The notes beneath the pieces were generated by a model. The model searched no databases, was not told the origin of the DNA, and worked only from the letters and a program-made list of their open reading frames with translations. From Jiangella aurantiaca (lineage in GTDB: Bacteria; Actinomycetota; Actinomycetes; Jiangellales; Jiangellaceae), in the NCBI RefSeq assembly GCF_004349105.1, contig NZ_SMLB01000053.1, forward strand, positions 1 through 43,765: a stretch of 43,765 nt of DNA, given 5' to 3'. Both the position numbers and the translations under genes were made by a program. Below, piece after piece: positions 24,504-32,819 of the stretch (position 1 is the first letter of the stretch; each line of letters begins with the position of its first letter).

Positions 24504-25027
24504 ACGCCCACGATGATCCCGGAGTCGAACACCGTGTGGTCGATCAGCTTCAGGTGGGTGACGTCGAAGCCGTCACCCAGCCGGTAGCCGTCGCCGCCGG
24601 TCAGCACTGGGTACGTCCAGAAGTGGTACTCGTCGACCAGCTTGTGCTCCAGCAGCGTCCGGTCCAGCTCTCCGGTGCCGTACTTGAGGATGTTCTCGCC
24701 CGGCTGCGCCTTCAGATCCGCGATGGCCTGGGCCACGTCGCCCTGCAGCAGTTGGGCGTTCCACTCCAGCTCACCCGTGAGCGTCCGCGAGGCCACGTAC
24801 TTCGGCAGCGCGTTGATGCGATCGGCGACTGGGTCGCCGGCGCGCTGCGTCCACGCGTCCTTGAAGCCGTCGTAGGTCTCCCGGCCGAGCAGTAGCGCGT
24901 CGGCGCCGGAGAGCAGGTTCGCGTTGTAGGCCCCGTGCTGGTCGTCCCAGTACGGCTGTCCCCACACCTGCGGTTCGCCCATGCTGCCGTCGAGGGTGAT
25001 GAACGTCGACTCGATGATCTTGCGCAT
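24488..25027 (-). CDS. Dihydrofolate reductase-like (RibD C-terminal domain) protein
   Basis: 179 residues, a single RibD_C/DHFR fold: STFITLDGSMGEPQVWGQPY, LSGADALLLGRETYDGF, KYVASRTL, and near the end YPVLTGGDGYRLGDGF. These stand-alone actinobacterial reductases are thought to use NAD(P)H, but substrates are unknown; true folate reduction is unlikely. AGGAGG lies just upstream of ATG 25027. Convergent with the AfsR-type gene. Confidence 0.85.
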   Translation of the reverse strand: MRKIIESTFITLDGSMGEPQVWGQPYWDDQHGAYNANLLSGADALLLGRETYDGFKDAWTQRAGDPVADRINALPKYVASRTLTGELEWNAQLLQGDVAQAIADLKAQPGENILKYGTGELDRTLLEHKLVDEYHFWTYPVLTGGDGYRLGDGFDVTHLKLIDHTVFDSGIIVGVYAPK

Positions 25028-25148
25028 GATGTCCTCCTGACTGGTGTCTTTCCCGATGGCCCTGACGATGCCGGGCCCGGCTTACGGTTTCCTTCAGATC
25101 CGCTTCAGCGCGGGCCGCTGCGGGTATGCCGGGAGCAGGAGGTGCGTC

Positions 25149-25526
25149 ATGACCGGCCGACCCCACCAGATCGATCTCTGGCTCGACCAGCTGCCCGCCG
25201 AGCGCCGCGCAGAGATCGAAGCGCTGGCCGACCAGATCCGCGACGCCACCCCCGGCGACCTCGACGAGGCGATCAAGTGGAACCGGCTGACGTTCACCGC
25301 CGGCGGCGACTGGCACCACTGGATCTGTGCCGTGGCGGTGAACCGGCACGCCGTCAGCCTCATGTTCCACAAGGGCGTGCTGCTCGACGACCGCGAACGC
25401 CTGCTCGAGGGCGGCGGCCAGTACCTGCGCAGCATGCCGTTCACGCAGGCCCGGGAGCACCCGGCGGCGGTGGCGGCGTTGCTACGGCAGGCGCTCGACC
25501 GGCAAAAGGACATGCTTCCCCGCTGA
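25149..25526 (+). CDS. DUF1801 (YdhG-like) protein
   Basis: 125 residues from ATG 25149. The pattern LPAERRAEIEALADQIRDAT, EAIKWNRLTFTAGGDWHHWI and VSLMFHKGVLLDD is that of DUF1801/YdhG small cytoplasmic proteins (a frataxin-like alpha/beta fold). The role is unknown. GAGCAGGAGG precedes the start. It is followed 21 nt later by the acetyltransferase gene on the same strand. Confidence 0.82.
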   Translation: MTGRPHQIDLWLDQLPAERRAEIEALADQIRDATPGDLDEAIKWNRLTFTAGGDWHHWICAVAVNRHAVSLMFHKGVLLDDRERLLEGGGQYLRSMPFTQAREHPAAVAALLRQALDRQKDMLPR

Positions 25527-25547
25527 CCGGAGTGACACAATCCGGCC

Positions 25548-26309
25548 ATGTCCGGGAACCTGATCATCGAACCGCGGGACCGGCGGCCGGAGCTGGCCGC
25601 GTTGGTGGGGCAGCTGCCCCAGCTCTGGCCGACGTTCATGGAGCATGACGCAACAGGCAACCTGTACTACGCGGACGTCCAACGGAACCATCCGGAGCAC
25701 GTGCTGGTGGCCTACGAGCCGCCGGACACACCGGTCGCGCTGGCGTACACCGTCCCGTTCGAGTTCGGCGGCAAGCACCGCGAACAGCTCCCTGACGACG
25801 GCTGGGACGGCGTCATCCGCTGGGCCGCACTGGACCGCGACCGCGGCACGAAGCCCAACCTGGTGTCGGCGCTGGAGATCTCCATCCGGCCGGACCGCCG
25901 CGGTCAGGGACTCGCCGCCGCCATGCTCCAGGCGATGCACGACAACGTCCGCCGGCTGGGCTTCACCGAGCTGGTCGCGCCGGTACGGCCGAGCGCGAAG
26001 CACCTCGAGCCGCACACCCCGATGAGCGAGTACGCCCACCGCACCCGCCCCGACGGGCTGCCGGCCGACCCGTGGCTGCGGGTGCACGCCCGGGCCGGCG
26101 CGACGATCGTCAAGGTCGCGCCGCGGTCGATGGTGATCACAGGCACGCTCGCGGACTGGCGCGACTGGACCGGCCTGCCGTTCGACACCACCGGCGACGT
26201 CGTCGTCCCGCAGGCGCTGGTGCCGGTGCACTGCAGCGTCGAGCACGACCACGCCGTCTACGTCGAGCCCAACGTGTGGATGCGGCACCCGGTGGGCGCA
26301 GCGCTCTGA
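25548..26309 (+). CDS. GNAT-family N-acetyltransferase-like protein
   Basis: 253 residues with a GNAT core in the middle: EISIRPDRRGQGLAAAMLQA (about residues 108-127) is the acetyl-CoA pyrophosphate-binding loop (R-x-x-G-x-G/A). The flanking N- and C-terminal parts (about 1-60, 150-253) are longer than in minimal GNATs. Substrate unknown. ATG 25548 follows the hexamer CACAAT by 6 nt, so it may be transcribed separately as a leaderless message. Confidence 0.78.
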   Translation: MSGNLIIEPRDRRPELAALVGQLPQLWPTFMEHDATGNLYYADVQRNHPEHVLVAYEPPDTPVALAYTVPFEFGGKHREQLPDDGWDGVIRWAALDRDRGTKPNLVSALEISIRPDRRGQGLAAAMLQAMHDNVRRLGFTELVAPVRPSAKHLEPHTPMSEYAHRTRPDGLPADPWLRVHARAGATIVKVAPRSMVITGTLADWRDWTGLPFDTTGDVVVPQALVPVHCSVEHDHAVYVEPNVWMRHPVGAAL

Positions 26310-26330
26310 GCTGGGGGCGGGTCGACGGCG

Positions 26331-26942
26331 TCAGCGATCGGCCGGGTGGTACTCCAGCCCCGCGTCGGACGGGATCAGGTACGCCGCCCAGCGTTCGACC
26401 GGCGGCTGACCGCCCAACGACCGTGCCGTCGTCAGTCCGGCGACCTCGGGGCCGATCAGCGCCAGCCGGAACGGCACCGCCTCGTACACCCGGGCGCCGA
26501 TCCCGGCCAGCCAGCGGTCCAGCGGCCGCCGCCACAGCAGGGAGTCGCCGCCGCGGAACGGGAACGCGGCGCTGCGCGGTTCGGCGAGGTCGAGCGCGCC
26601 GACCGGGATGAAGAACACCAGCCAGTCGGTGCCGGACACCTGCCGGACGGCACGGACCCCGCAGACGACGGTGCGCCGCCGTGGCAGCGTGACCAGCCCG
26701 GCCAGCCGGCCGTGCCGCTGCAGCGCCACCGCGGTCAGGGGCGCCTCGGTCCACGTCCCCGTGTCGTCGCGGTCGGCGGCATGGCACCCGGCGACGTCCG
26801 CCACCGCCCACAGCGTCGTCAGCGCCGCCTCGAGCCGGACGTCGTCGCGCTCGCCCAGCTCGACGGCCAGCTCGTAGGCACCACCGAGCCAGAGCGTGTC
26901 ATCACGCAGATCGGAAGCGTCGGCCGCCACGGTGACCATCAT
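26331..26942 (-). CDS. Hypothetical protein
   Basis: 203 residues, start ATG 26942 or 26939. It begins with an acidic stretch (LRDDTLWLGGAYELAVELGE), has Trp/Phe-rich segments in the middle (SGTDWLVFFIPVGALDL, DSLLWRRPLDRWLAG) and ends ERWAAYLIPSDAGLEYHPAD. No signal peptide or membrane helix is clear. I recognise no family. The start lies 58 nt after the end of the frameshifted glucose dehydrogenase-like gene on the same strand. Confidence 0.6.
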   Translation of the reverse strand: MMVTVAADASDLRDDTLWLGGAYELAVELGERDDVRLEAALTTLWAVADVAGCHAADRDDTGTWTEAPLTAVALQRHGRLAGLVTLPRRRTVVCGVRAVRQVSGTDWLVFFIPVGALDLAEPRSAAFPFRGGDSLLWRRPLDRWLAGIGARVYEAVPFRLALIGPEVAGLTTARSLGGQPPVERWAAYLIPSDAGLEYHPADR

Positions 26943-26999
26943 TCCGGCTGGGCGACCCCGCGCGGGCGGTTTCCGGACAACTCGGACCAGGCGGTGCCC

Positions 27000-28050
27000 C
27001 TAGACCAGATCGACCACGACCTTGATGTCGCCGGGATCGGGCCGGAACGCGTCCGCGGCGCCCGGCAGCGGGACCCCGGCGGGTGACCAGCCGGCCGAGC
27101 CACCCGGGGTCGGCCGCGGCCAGCGCGTCCGCCGCGGCCGCGAAGTGCCGGTGGTTGGCGTTGACCGAGCCGAAGAGCACGTCGTTCTCCAGCACCATCT
27201 CGCGATAGCCGCTGCCGGCCTCGACGGAGATCCGGCGACCGGCCGAGTACACGCCGGTCAGGCAGACGATGCCGAACGCGGCGGTGCTCGCCATGGCACC
27301 GAACGCCAGGTCGGACACCCCGGTGGCCTCGATGACGATGTCCGGCCGGACCTTCTCCGCGGCCCGTTCCAGCCCGTCGTGGTGGTACGTCGCACCGAGG
27401 GCGGCGACGGCGCCGGGCTTGGGCCCGCCGTCCACGACGTCGAGCACGTGCACGTCCAACCCGCGCTGCACGCCCAGCAGCGCCGCCAGCAGCCCGATCG
27501 GCCCGGCGCCGGTCACCAGCACCGAGCCCGGCTCGAACCACGCCCGCGACCCGATCCGCTCGATCTGCTCCCACGCCTTCGCCACCACGCTGGCCGGTTC
27601 GACCAGCATGCCGACCGGCTCGAGGGCCGGATCGAGCACGACCGCGTCGCCGGCCGGGACGCACCACAGCTGCGAACCGAAGCCGTCCAGCTCCTTGATG
27701 CCGTGCTCGGTGTACCGCCCGTTGCGGCACATGTCGAACTCGCCGTGGGCGCAGGCGGGGCACGGCTCCGGGTCGGGCCGCCGGACGACGCCGGCCACCA
27801 GGTCGCCGGGGCGGACCGTGCTCCCGGCCGGCGCCTGCAGCACCGTCCCGAGCGACTCGTGGCCCAACACCAGGCGGTCGTGCCCCGGCGGCGGCTCACC
27901 GTACTCCCCGGCGACGATCTCCGCGTCGGTGCCGCAGATCCCCACCGCGAGGCCGCGCACCAGCACGTCGCCGGCCTCTGGCGTCGGGTCGGGCACCTCG
28001 CCGACCCCGAACGAACCGGGCCGGCCGGGCTCCACCGTCATCGCACGCAC
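27000..28050 (-). pseudogene. Glucose 1-dehydrogenase-like MDR oxidoreductase, frameshifted near its C-terminus
   Basis: A zinc-dependent medium-chain dehydrogenase of the archaeal glucose-dehydrogenase type. Visible: catalytic Cys in GICGTDAEI, LGHESLG, structural-zinc cysteines in PCPACAHGEFDMC, and the NAD(P) loop VTGAGPIGLLAAL. GTG 28050 (VRAMTVEPGRPG) follows AAGGG. After residue about 325 (GRLVTRR) the frame goes wrong; shifting at the CCCC run 27074-27077 restores VPLPGAADAFRPDPGDIKVV and a TAG at 27002-27000. The total length is 3n+1, as one inserted base predicts. Unshifted, the frame runs on to 26902 and into the next gene. It lies 24 nt after the aldo/keto reductase gene. Either a recent mutation or a sequence error. 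Confidence 0.8.
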
Positions 28051-28073
28051 GGTGGAACCCTTACCCGAGAACG

Positions 28074-29075
28074 TCAGGGACGCAACGGCCCCGTGCCCGC
28101 GGCGTTCGCCGTCACGGCCGCCGCGATGTCGTCGAGGTCGGCGTCGTCGAGCTCCAGACCGGCCGCCGCGACCCAGCCGTCGATCTGGCTCGGCCGGCGG
28201 GCGCCGACGATGGCGGCGGTGACGCCCGGGACGGACAGCGTCCAGGCAACCGCGAGCGCGGCCACGCTGACGCCCCTGCGCTCGGCGATCGGCCGCAGGT
28301 CCTCGACCAGCGCCAAGTTGCGCCGCAGCCCCTCGCCGGCGAACTGCTCGCTGCGGCTGCGCCAGTCGTCGGCGCCCAGCGACGCCGCCCGCTCGGCAGT
28401 GAACGACCCGGTGAGCAGGCCGGAGGCCATCGGGCTGTAGACGATGACGCCGGTGTCGTGCTCGGCCGACCAGGGGATGACGTCGGCGGCGGCGTCGCGT
28501 CGGATCACGCTGAGCGGCGGCTGCAGGGCGTCGACGTGCCCGACGGACTCGGCCGCGTCCAGCTGCTTGACGTCGTGGTTGGACAGCCCGGCAGCGCGGA
28601 TCTTGCCCTCGTCGACCAGATCGCGGAACGTCGCCCAGTACTCCTCGACCGGTGTGCCGTCCTCGGCGGGCCAGTGCATCTGGAACAGGTCGACGCGCTC
28701 GACGCCGAGCCGCCGCAGGGAGCTCTCGACGTCGCGGCGGATGCTGTCGGGCCGGCCCACTCGGCTCGCCGGCTGCGACCGGTCCGCTGGGTCCCACACC
28801 AGCCCGCCCTTGGTGAAGACGTATGGACGATCGTCCGGCGGGAGGTCGCGCAGTGCCCGCCCGACCACCTCCTCGGAGTGGCCGAGCCCGTAGACGCCTG
28901 CGGTGTCGATCCAGTTCACGCCGGACTCCACCGCGTAGCGGATGGCGTGCACGGACTCGTCGTCGTCCTGGGGCCCCCAGGCGTGCGCCCAGTCGCCGCC
29001 GCCGATGGCCCACGCGCCGAAGCCCACGCGGGTGAGGTCCATGCCGGTCTGGCCTAGTGGTGCGGTCTGCAACAT
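28074..29075 (-). CDS. Aldo/keto reductase
   Basis: 333 residues, a complete TIM barrel of the aldo/keto reductase superfamily. The catalytic tetrad is visible: Asp and Tyr in WIDTAGVYGLG, Lys in VFTKGG and His in FQMHWP. The C-terminal cofactor-binding stretch is VPGVTAAIVGARRPSQIDGW. Probably NADPH-dependent on a sugar or small carbonyl compound. It is first in a two-gene unit with the glucose dehydrogenase-like gene, which suggests a shared role in sugar or polyol oxidation. Confidence 0.9.
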   Translation of the reverse strand: MLQTAPLGQTGMDLTRVGFGAWAIGGGDWAHAWGPQDDDESVHAIRYAVESGVNWIDTAGVYGLGHSEEVVGRALRDLPPDDRPYVFTKGGLVWDPADRSQPASRVGRPDSIRRDVESSLRRLGVERVDLFQMHWPAEDGTPVEEYWATFRDLVDEGKIRAAGLSNHDVKQLDAAESVGHVDALQPPLSVIRRDAAADVIPWSAEHDTGVIVYSPMASGLLTGSFTAERAASLGADDWRSRSEQFAGEGLRRNLALVEDLRPIAERRGVSVAALAVAWTLSVPGVTAAIVGARRPSQIDGWVAAAGLELDDADLDDIAAAVTANAAGTGPLRP

Positions 29076-29147
29076 GCTGTCAGCTTCAACCGGTGCCGGC
29101 CGTGCTGTCCAACAGGAGGAATCGATCGCATCGAGAACCGGCGGCGA

Positions 29148-30449
29148 TCAATCGCCGCGGCCGCCCCGCAGCAGGAACTCGCGTTCCGCCGTGCCGGGGG
29201 CCAGGGCGGCCGCCCGCGCGTAGGCGGCCGCGGCGTCACCGTGCCGCTCGAGCCGCCGCAGGAGGTCGGCACGGACGGCGTGGTACGGCTGATACTGGTC
29301 CAGCTCCAGCATCTCCACCAGCGCCAGCGCGGCCGCCGGGCCGTGGACCTCGGCGACCGCGACGGCGCGATTGAGCGCCACGACCGGAGTCGGCGCCACG
29401 GCCAGCAGCTGGTCGTACAGCGCGAGGATCTGCCGCCAGTCGGTCCGCCCGGTGGAGACCGAGTCCGCGTGGACGGCGCTGACGGCGGCCTGGAGCTGGT
29501 ACTGCCCGGGACGGTCGAGGCGCAGGCACGCGCGGACGATGGCCTGGCCCTCGGCGATGAGCTCGCGGTCCCAGCGCGTGCGGTCCTGTGCGGCGAGCGG
29601 GACGAACCCGCCGTCGGGCCCGATCCGTGCCGCTCGGCGCGACTCGGTCAGCAGCAGCAGCGCGAGCAGCCCCGCGACCTCCGGCTCGCCGGGCAGCTGC
29701 GTCACCAGGATCCGGGCAAGCCGAACCGCCTCACCGCACAACTTTGCCTCCCCGCTCGCGCGTGGCCTCGCGGCCGGCTGCCACGGCTTGGCCTCCCCGC
29801 TCGCGCGTGGCCTCGCGGCCGGCTGCCACGGCTCCGGCCCGGCCGGACTCGTCACGCCCGCGTTGTAGATGAGATAGACCACGGCCAGGACCGGTTCCAG
29901 GCGAGCCGCCAGCTCGTGCGCCTCCGGCACCCGGTACGGGATCCGGGCCGCCTTGATCTTGCGTTTGGCCCGCACCAGCCGCTGTGCCATCGTGGCCTCG
30001 CTGACCAGGAACGACCGCGCGACGTCGGCCGTCGACAGGCCGCCGAGCAGCCGGAGCGTGAGCGCCACCTGCGCCTCCCGGGAGAGCGCCGGATGACAGC
30101 AGGTGAAGATCAGCCGGAGCCGGTCGTCCCGTACGGGCCCGGGGTCGTCCGCACCGCCGAACCCGTCGTCGTCCCGCCCCGGCGCCAACAGCGCCAGCTC
30201 GCCGAGCAGCTCCCGGCCGCGCGACTCCCGGCGCAGCCGGTCGATGGCCCGCGTGCGCGCGGTCGTGGTGATCCACCCGCCGGGGTTCGGCGGCAGCCCG
30301 GCGGCCGGCCAGTGGCGCAGTGCGACGGCGAACGCCTCCTGCACCGCGTCCTCGGCGAGGTCGATGTCGCCGAACGCCCGGATCAGCGCCGCGACCGATC
30401 GTCCGGACTCCTCCCGGAAGATCCGTTCGATCCGGGCGGTGTCAGGCAT
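29148..30449 (-). CDS. ECF42-type RNA polymerase sigma factor with in-frame tandem insertion
   Basis: 433 residues. Sigma region 2 (LAEDAVQEAFAVALRHWP, GWITTTARTRAIDRLRRE) and region 4 (LGGLSTADVARSFLVSEATM) are followed by the long helical C-terminal extension that marks ECF42 (DUF6596/SnoaL-free, TPR-like). ECF42 genes are paired with YCII/DGPF genes, as here (8-nt overlap). Residues about 207-236 are two copies of PWQPAARPRASGEAK, absent from the usual family pattern, inserted between YLIYNAGVTSPAG and LCGEAVRLARIL. The insertion lies in the extension, so promoter recognition should be intact. Confidence 0.88.
   Translation of the reverse strand: MPDTARIERIFREESGRSVAALIRAFGDIDLAEDAVQEAFAVALRHWPAAGLPPNPGGWITTTARTRAIDRLRRESRGRELLGELALLAPGRDDDGFGGADDPGPVRDDRLRLIFTCCHPALSREAQVALTLRLLGGLSTADVARSFLVSEATMAQRLVRAKRKIKAARIPYRVPEAHELAARLEPVLAVVYLIYNAGVTSPAGPEPWQPAARPRASGEAKPWQPAARPRASGEAKLCGEAVRLARILVTQLPGEPEVAGLLALLLLTESRRAARIGPDGGFVPLAAQDRTRWDRELIAEGQAIVRACLRLDRPGQYQLQAAVSAVHADSVSTGRTDWRQILALYDQLLAVAPTPVVALNRAVAVAEVHGPAAALALVEMLELDQYQPYHAVRADLLRRLERHGDAAAAYARAAALAPGTAEREFLLRGGRGD
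29743..29832 (-). repeat. Two 45-bp tandem copies inside the ECF42 gene
   Basis: Copies at 29743-29787 and 29788-29832 differ at one base. On the coding strand each contains the hairpin GGCC-GCGA-GGCC. The stretch GCCGGCCGCGAGGCC resembles GCCGACCGCGAGGTC of the 3'-end repeats at 30887 and 39188, with a paired G-C to A-T change. The period of 45 keeps the frame. Confidence 0.85.
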
Positions 30450-30804
30450 CGGCCACCGCGACGAACGGCCGCACCTCGATGGGGACCTCGATGGCCGCGG
30501 TGACCTTCGCGGCGAGCGCGAGGGCGGCGTCGAGGTCGTCGGCCCGGATGACGTAGAAACCGCCCAACTGCTCCTTCGACTCCGCGAAGGGACCGTCGAC
30601 GGTCAGCACCTCGCCGCCGGACATGCGCACGACGGTGGCGGTGTCGGGCTCGTGCAGCCGCCCGGAGAAGACCCAGGTGCCCGACGACCGCATCCCTTCT
30701 TCGATCTCGCCGAGCCGCCGGTGCGACTCCTGCATCTCCTCGTCGGTCATCGGCTCGCGCGGCTCGCCCGCCACGCTGTGGACGGACAGCAGGTAGTGCG
30801 GCAT
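30442..30804 (-). CDS. YCII/DGPF-domain protein
   Basis: 120 residues from ATG 30804 with a strong ribosome site (AGGAGGAACC). It has the YCII fold and the signature VDGPFAESKEQLGGFYVI (DGPF motif), with a conserved C-terminal half (AAKVTAAIEVPIEVRPF). Such proteins are the standard operon partners of ECF42 sigma factors; a role in sensing or modulating the sigma factor, or a small-molecule reaction, is proposed but unproven. The stop overlaps the sigma gene start by 8 nt. Confidence 0.9.
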   Translation of the reverse strand: MPHYLLSVHSVAGEPREPMTDEEMQESHRRLGEIEEGMRSSGTWVFSGRLHEPDTATVVRMSGGEVLTVDGPFAESKEQLGGFYVIRADDLDAALALAAKVTAAIEVPIEVRPFVAVADA

Positions 30805-30886
30805 GGTTCCTCCTCGCGACGGCGGGTGGATCCCGCCTCCCACCTCACTACGAATGGGCCGAGCCGAAATCGACACTAGCTCTCTT

Positions 30887-30935
30887 TCCCTTGTGGGACT
30901 CGCCGCCGCCCGGGACCTCGCGGTCGGCCTCGGGG
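30887..30935 (-). repeat. Two-hairpin 3'-end repeat, copy 1 (after dinB)
   Basis: On the minus strand it starts right after the dinB stop codon: 10 nt, then hairpin GACC-GCGA-GGTC (30925-30914), 15 nt (ending GGCGGCGAG), then hairpin TCCC-ACAA-GGGA (30898-30887) and a purine-rich tail. ACTAGC (30875-30880) and GCTAGT (30935-30940) flank it as inverted repeats. Unlike copies 2 and 3 it lies between two same-strand genes that are not in one operon. Confidence 0.85.
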
Positions 30936-32132
30936 CTAGTCAGGCAGCATGGGCATCACGACACCCTCGTCCCTGTTCAGCAGGACGGCGCGGGTGACGG
31001 CGCGCGAGCCGAACCGGTCGCGGACATCGTCGACGGTGGCGTCGAGCGCGCTGCCGCCATGGCGGTCGATGGGCAGTGGCAGCTGGAGCGGGTCGTCGTC
31101 CTCGAGGTTGCTCAGCGCGACGCCGACCAGCGTCAGCCCGCGCCGCTCGATCGTGGGCGCCACCGCGGCGATGAGATTGCGGGTGACGGTGAGCAGCTGG
31201 CCGGTGTGCGACGTCGGCTCGGCAAGGGTGTGCGAGCGCGTCGCGCGGGTGTAGTCGTCGAACCGCAGCCGCAGCACGACGGTGCGGCACACCCGGCGGG
31301 CACCGCGCAGCCGCCGGGCGACGCGGTCCACGATGCCGACGACGACGGCGTCGAGCTCGGCCGCCGACCGGCGCCGGCTGCCCAGCGCGTGTTGCGACCC
31401 GATGGAGTGGCGCCGCTGGCCGACGACGACGCGGCGCGGGTCGCGGCCGATCGCCAGCGCGTGCAGGTGCCGGCCGGCCGCCGGGCCCACGATGGCGACC
31501 AGCGACCGCTCGGCCAGCTGGGCGACGTCGCCGACAGTGAAGATGCCGCGCTGCCGCAGCTTCACCGCGGTCTTCTCCCCCACGCCCCACAGCCGCTCGA
31601 TCGGCAGCGGGTGCAGGAACGCCAGCTCGCGCTCGGGCTCGACCACCAGCAGGCCGTTCGGCTTGGCCACCGCGCTGGCCACCTTGGCGAGGAACTTGGT
31701 GCGCGCCACGCCGACGGTGATCGGCAGGCCCACGGTCCGGAGCACCTCGGCGCGCAGCCGGGCGGCGATCTCGGCCGGCGATCCGGAGATCTTCGCCAGC
31801 CCGCCGACGTCGAGGAACGCCTCGTCGATGGAGAGCCCCTCGACCAGCGGCGTGGTCCGCCGGAACACCTCGAACACAGCCTCGCTGGCGGCCGAGTAGG
31901 CCGACATGCGCGGGGAGACGACGACGGCCTCCGGGCACAGCCGGCGCGCCTGCCGGCCGCCCATCGCCGTCCGCACTCCCCGCGCTTTGGCCTCGTAGCT
32001 GGCCGCCAGCACCACACCCATGCCCACGATGATGGGCTTGCCGCGCAGGTCGGGGTCGTCGCGCTGCTCGACCGACGCGTAGAAGGCGTCGAGGTCGGCG
32101 TGCAGGATGGTCGCCCGACTGGCCACGAACAC
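30936..32132 (-). CDS. dinB: DNA polymerase IV (Y family)
   Basis: 398 residues. Catalytic motifs of translesion polymerase IV are present: LHADLDAFYASVEQ (first Asp), SIDEAFLD (second acidic pair), the helix-hairpin-helix region ERLWGVGEKTAVKLRQRGI and the little-finger domain, ending in VVMPMLPD without an obvious beta-clamp peptide. The start may be GTG 32132 or GTG 32126 (VASRATILHAD); the SOS box overlaps the former, which favours 32126. It copies past DNA lesions with low fidelity and is expected to be induced by damage. Divergent from the ArsR operon. Confidence 0.92.
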   Translation of the reverse strand: MFVASRATILHADLDAFYASVEQRDDPDLRGKPIIVGMGVVLAASYEAKARGVRTAMGGRQARRLCPEAVVVSPRMSAYSAASEAVFEVFRRTTPLVEGLSIDEAFLDVGGLAKISGSPAEIAARLRAEVLRTVGLPITVGVARTKFLAKVASAVAKPNGLLVVEPERELAFLHPLPIERLWGVGEKTAVKLRQRGIFTVGDVAQLAERSLVAIVGPAAGRHLHALAIGRDPRRVVVGQRRHSIGSQHALGSRRRSAAELDAVVVGIVDRVARRLRGARRVCRTVVLRLRFDDYTRATRSHTLAEPTSHTGQLLTVTRNLIAAVAPTIERRGLTLVGVALSNLEDDDPLQLPLPIDRHGGSALDATVDDVRDRFGSRAVTRAVLLNRDEGVVMPMLPD

Positions 32133-32139
32133 ATGTTCG
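32126..32139 (-). promoter_or_regulatory. LexA (SOS) box at the dinB start
   Basis: CGAAC-N4-GTTCG (32126-32139) is a perfect palindrome matching the actinobacterial LexA consensus TCGAAC-N4-GTTCGA except for the outermost bases. It sits on the dinB start region, where a repressor would block expression until DNA damage. Confidence 0.75.
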
Positions 32140-32184
32140 CATCAGATCATCGAGATGCCAACACTTCCGACAGCTGTCATCGCC

Positions 32185-32213
32185 TTGACAAACGGATTTG
32201 TCGGTGGCACGCT
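32185..32213 (+). promoter_or_regulatory. Promoter with palindromic operator of the ArsR operon
   Basis: TTGACA (32185-32190) and CACGCT (32208-32213) are 17 bp apart; the ATG of the ArsR gene follows 7 nt later, suggesting a leaderless message. The perfect repeat GACAAA-cgga-TTTGTC (32187-32202) overlaps the -35 and the spacer, where the ArsR protein would act as its own repressor. Confidence 0.72.
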
Positions 32214-32220
32214 TCTCGGC

Positions 32221-32817
32221 ATGCAGGACGTCACGGTGATCGAGGACCCCGCAGCGGCGGAGGCGTCGTTGGACCCCATGCGGACCCGGCTGCTGGCGGA
32301 GCTCGCCGAGCCCGGGTCGGCCACCATGCTGGCCGCACGCGTCGGCCTGGCCCGGCAGAAGGTGAACTACCATCTGCGCACACTCGAACGGCACGGCCTG
32401 GTCGAGCTGGTCGAGGAGCGGCGGAAGGGCAACGTCACCGAGCGCGTGCTCCAGGCGACGGCGGCGTCGTACGTCATCTCTCCGGTGGCGCTCGCGGCCG
32501 TGCAGCCGGACCCGTCGCGGTCGCCCGACAAGCTGTCCGCCCGCTGGCTGCTGGCGCTGGCGTCGAAGCTGGTCCGCGACGTCGGCCTGCTCCTTACGGC
32601 GTCCACGACGGCGCGCAGGCGGGTGGCCACATTCGCCGTCGACGGCGAGGTGCGGTTCGCCTCGCCCGCTGACCGGGCCGCGTTCGCCGAGGAACTGGCC
32701 GGCGCGGTCACCGCGCTGGTCGCCAAGTACCACGACGAGTCCGCCGAGGGCGGGCGCACGCACCGCCTCGTCGTCGCCGTCCACCCGAGTGTCGACGCCG
32801 CGTCGAAGGAGGCCTGA
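32221..32817 (+). CDS. ArsR-like winged-helix regulator
   Basis: 198 residues from ATG 32221. An N-terminal ArsR/HTH_20 winged helix (LDPMRTRLLAELAEPGSATM, then VGLARQKVNYHLRTLERHGL as recognition helix) is followed by a C-terminal extension without metal-binding Cys. Regulators of this kind are typically encoded just before an SRPBCC protein, and here the next gene starts 2 nt later. It probably represses the operon through the palindrome in its promoter. Confidence 0.87.
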   Translation: MQDVTVIEDPAAAEASLDPMRTRLLAELAEPGSATMLAARVGLARQKVNYHLRTLERHGLVELVEERRKGNVTERVLQATAASYVISPVALAAVQPDPSRSPDKLSARWLLALASKLVRDVGLLLTASTTARRRVATFAVDGEVRFASPADRAAFAEELAGAVTALVAKYHDESAEGGRTHRLVVAVHPSVDAASKEA

Positions 32818-32819
32818 CG

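Noticed and set aside
30821-30837. Hairpin GGCGGG-tggat-CCCGCC upstream of the YCII gene
   Set aside because: Short and in GC-rich leader sequence; no riboswitch-like features or terminator tail.
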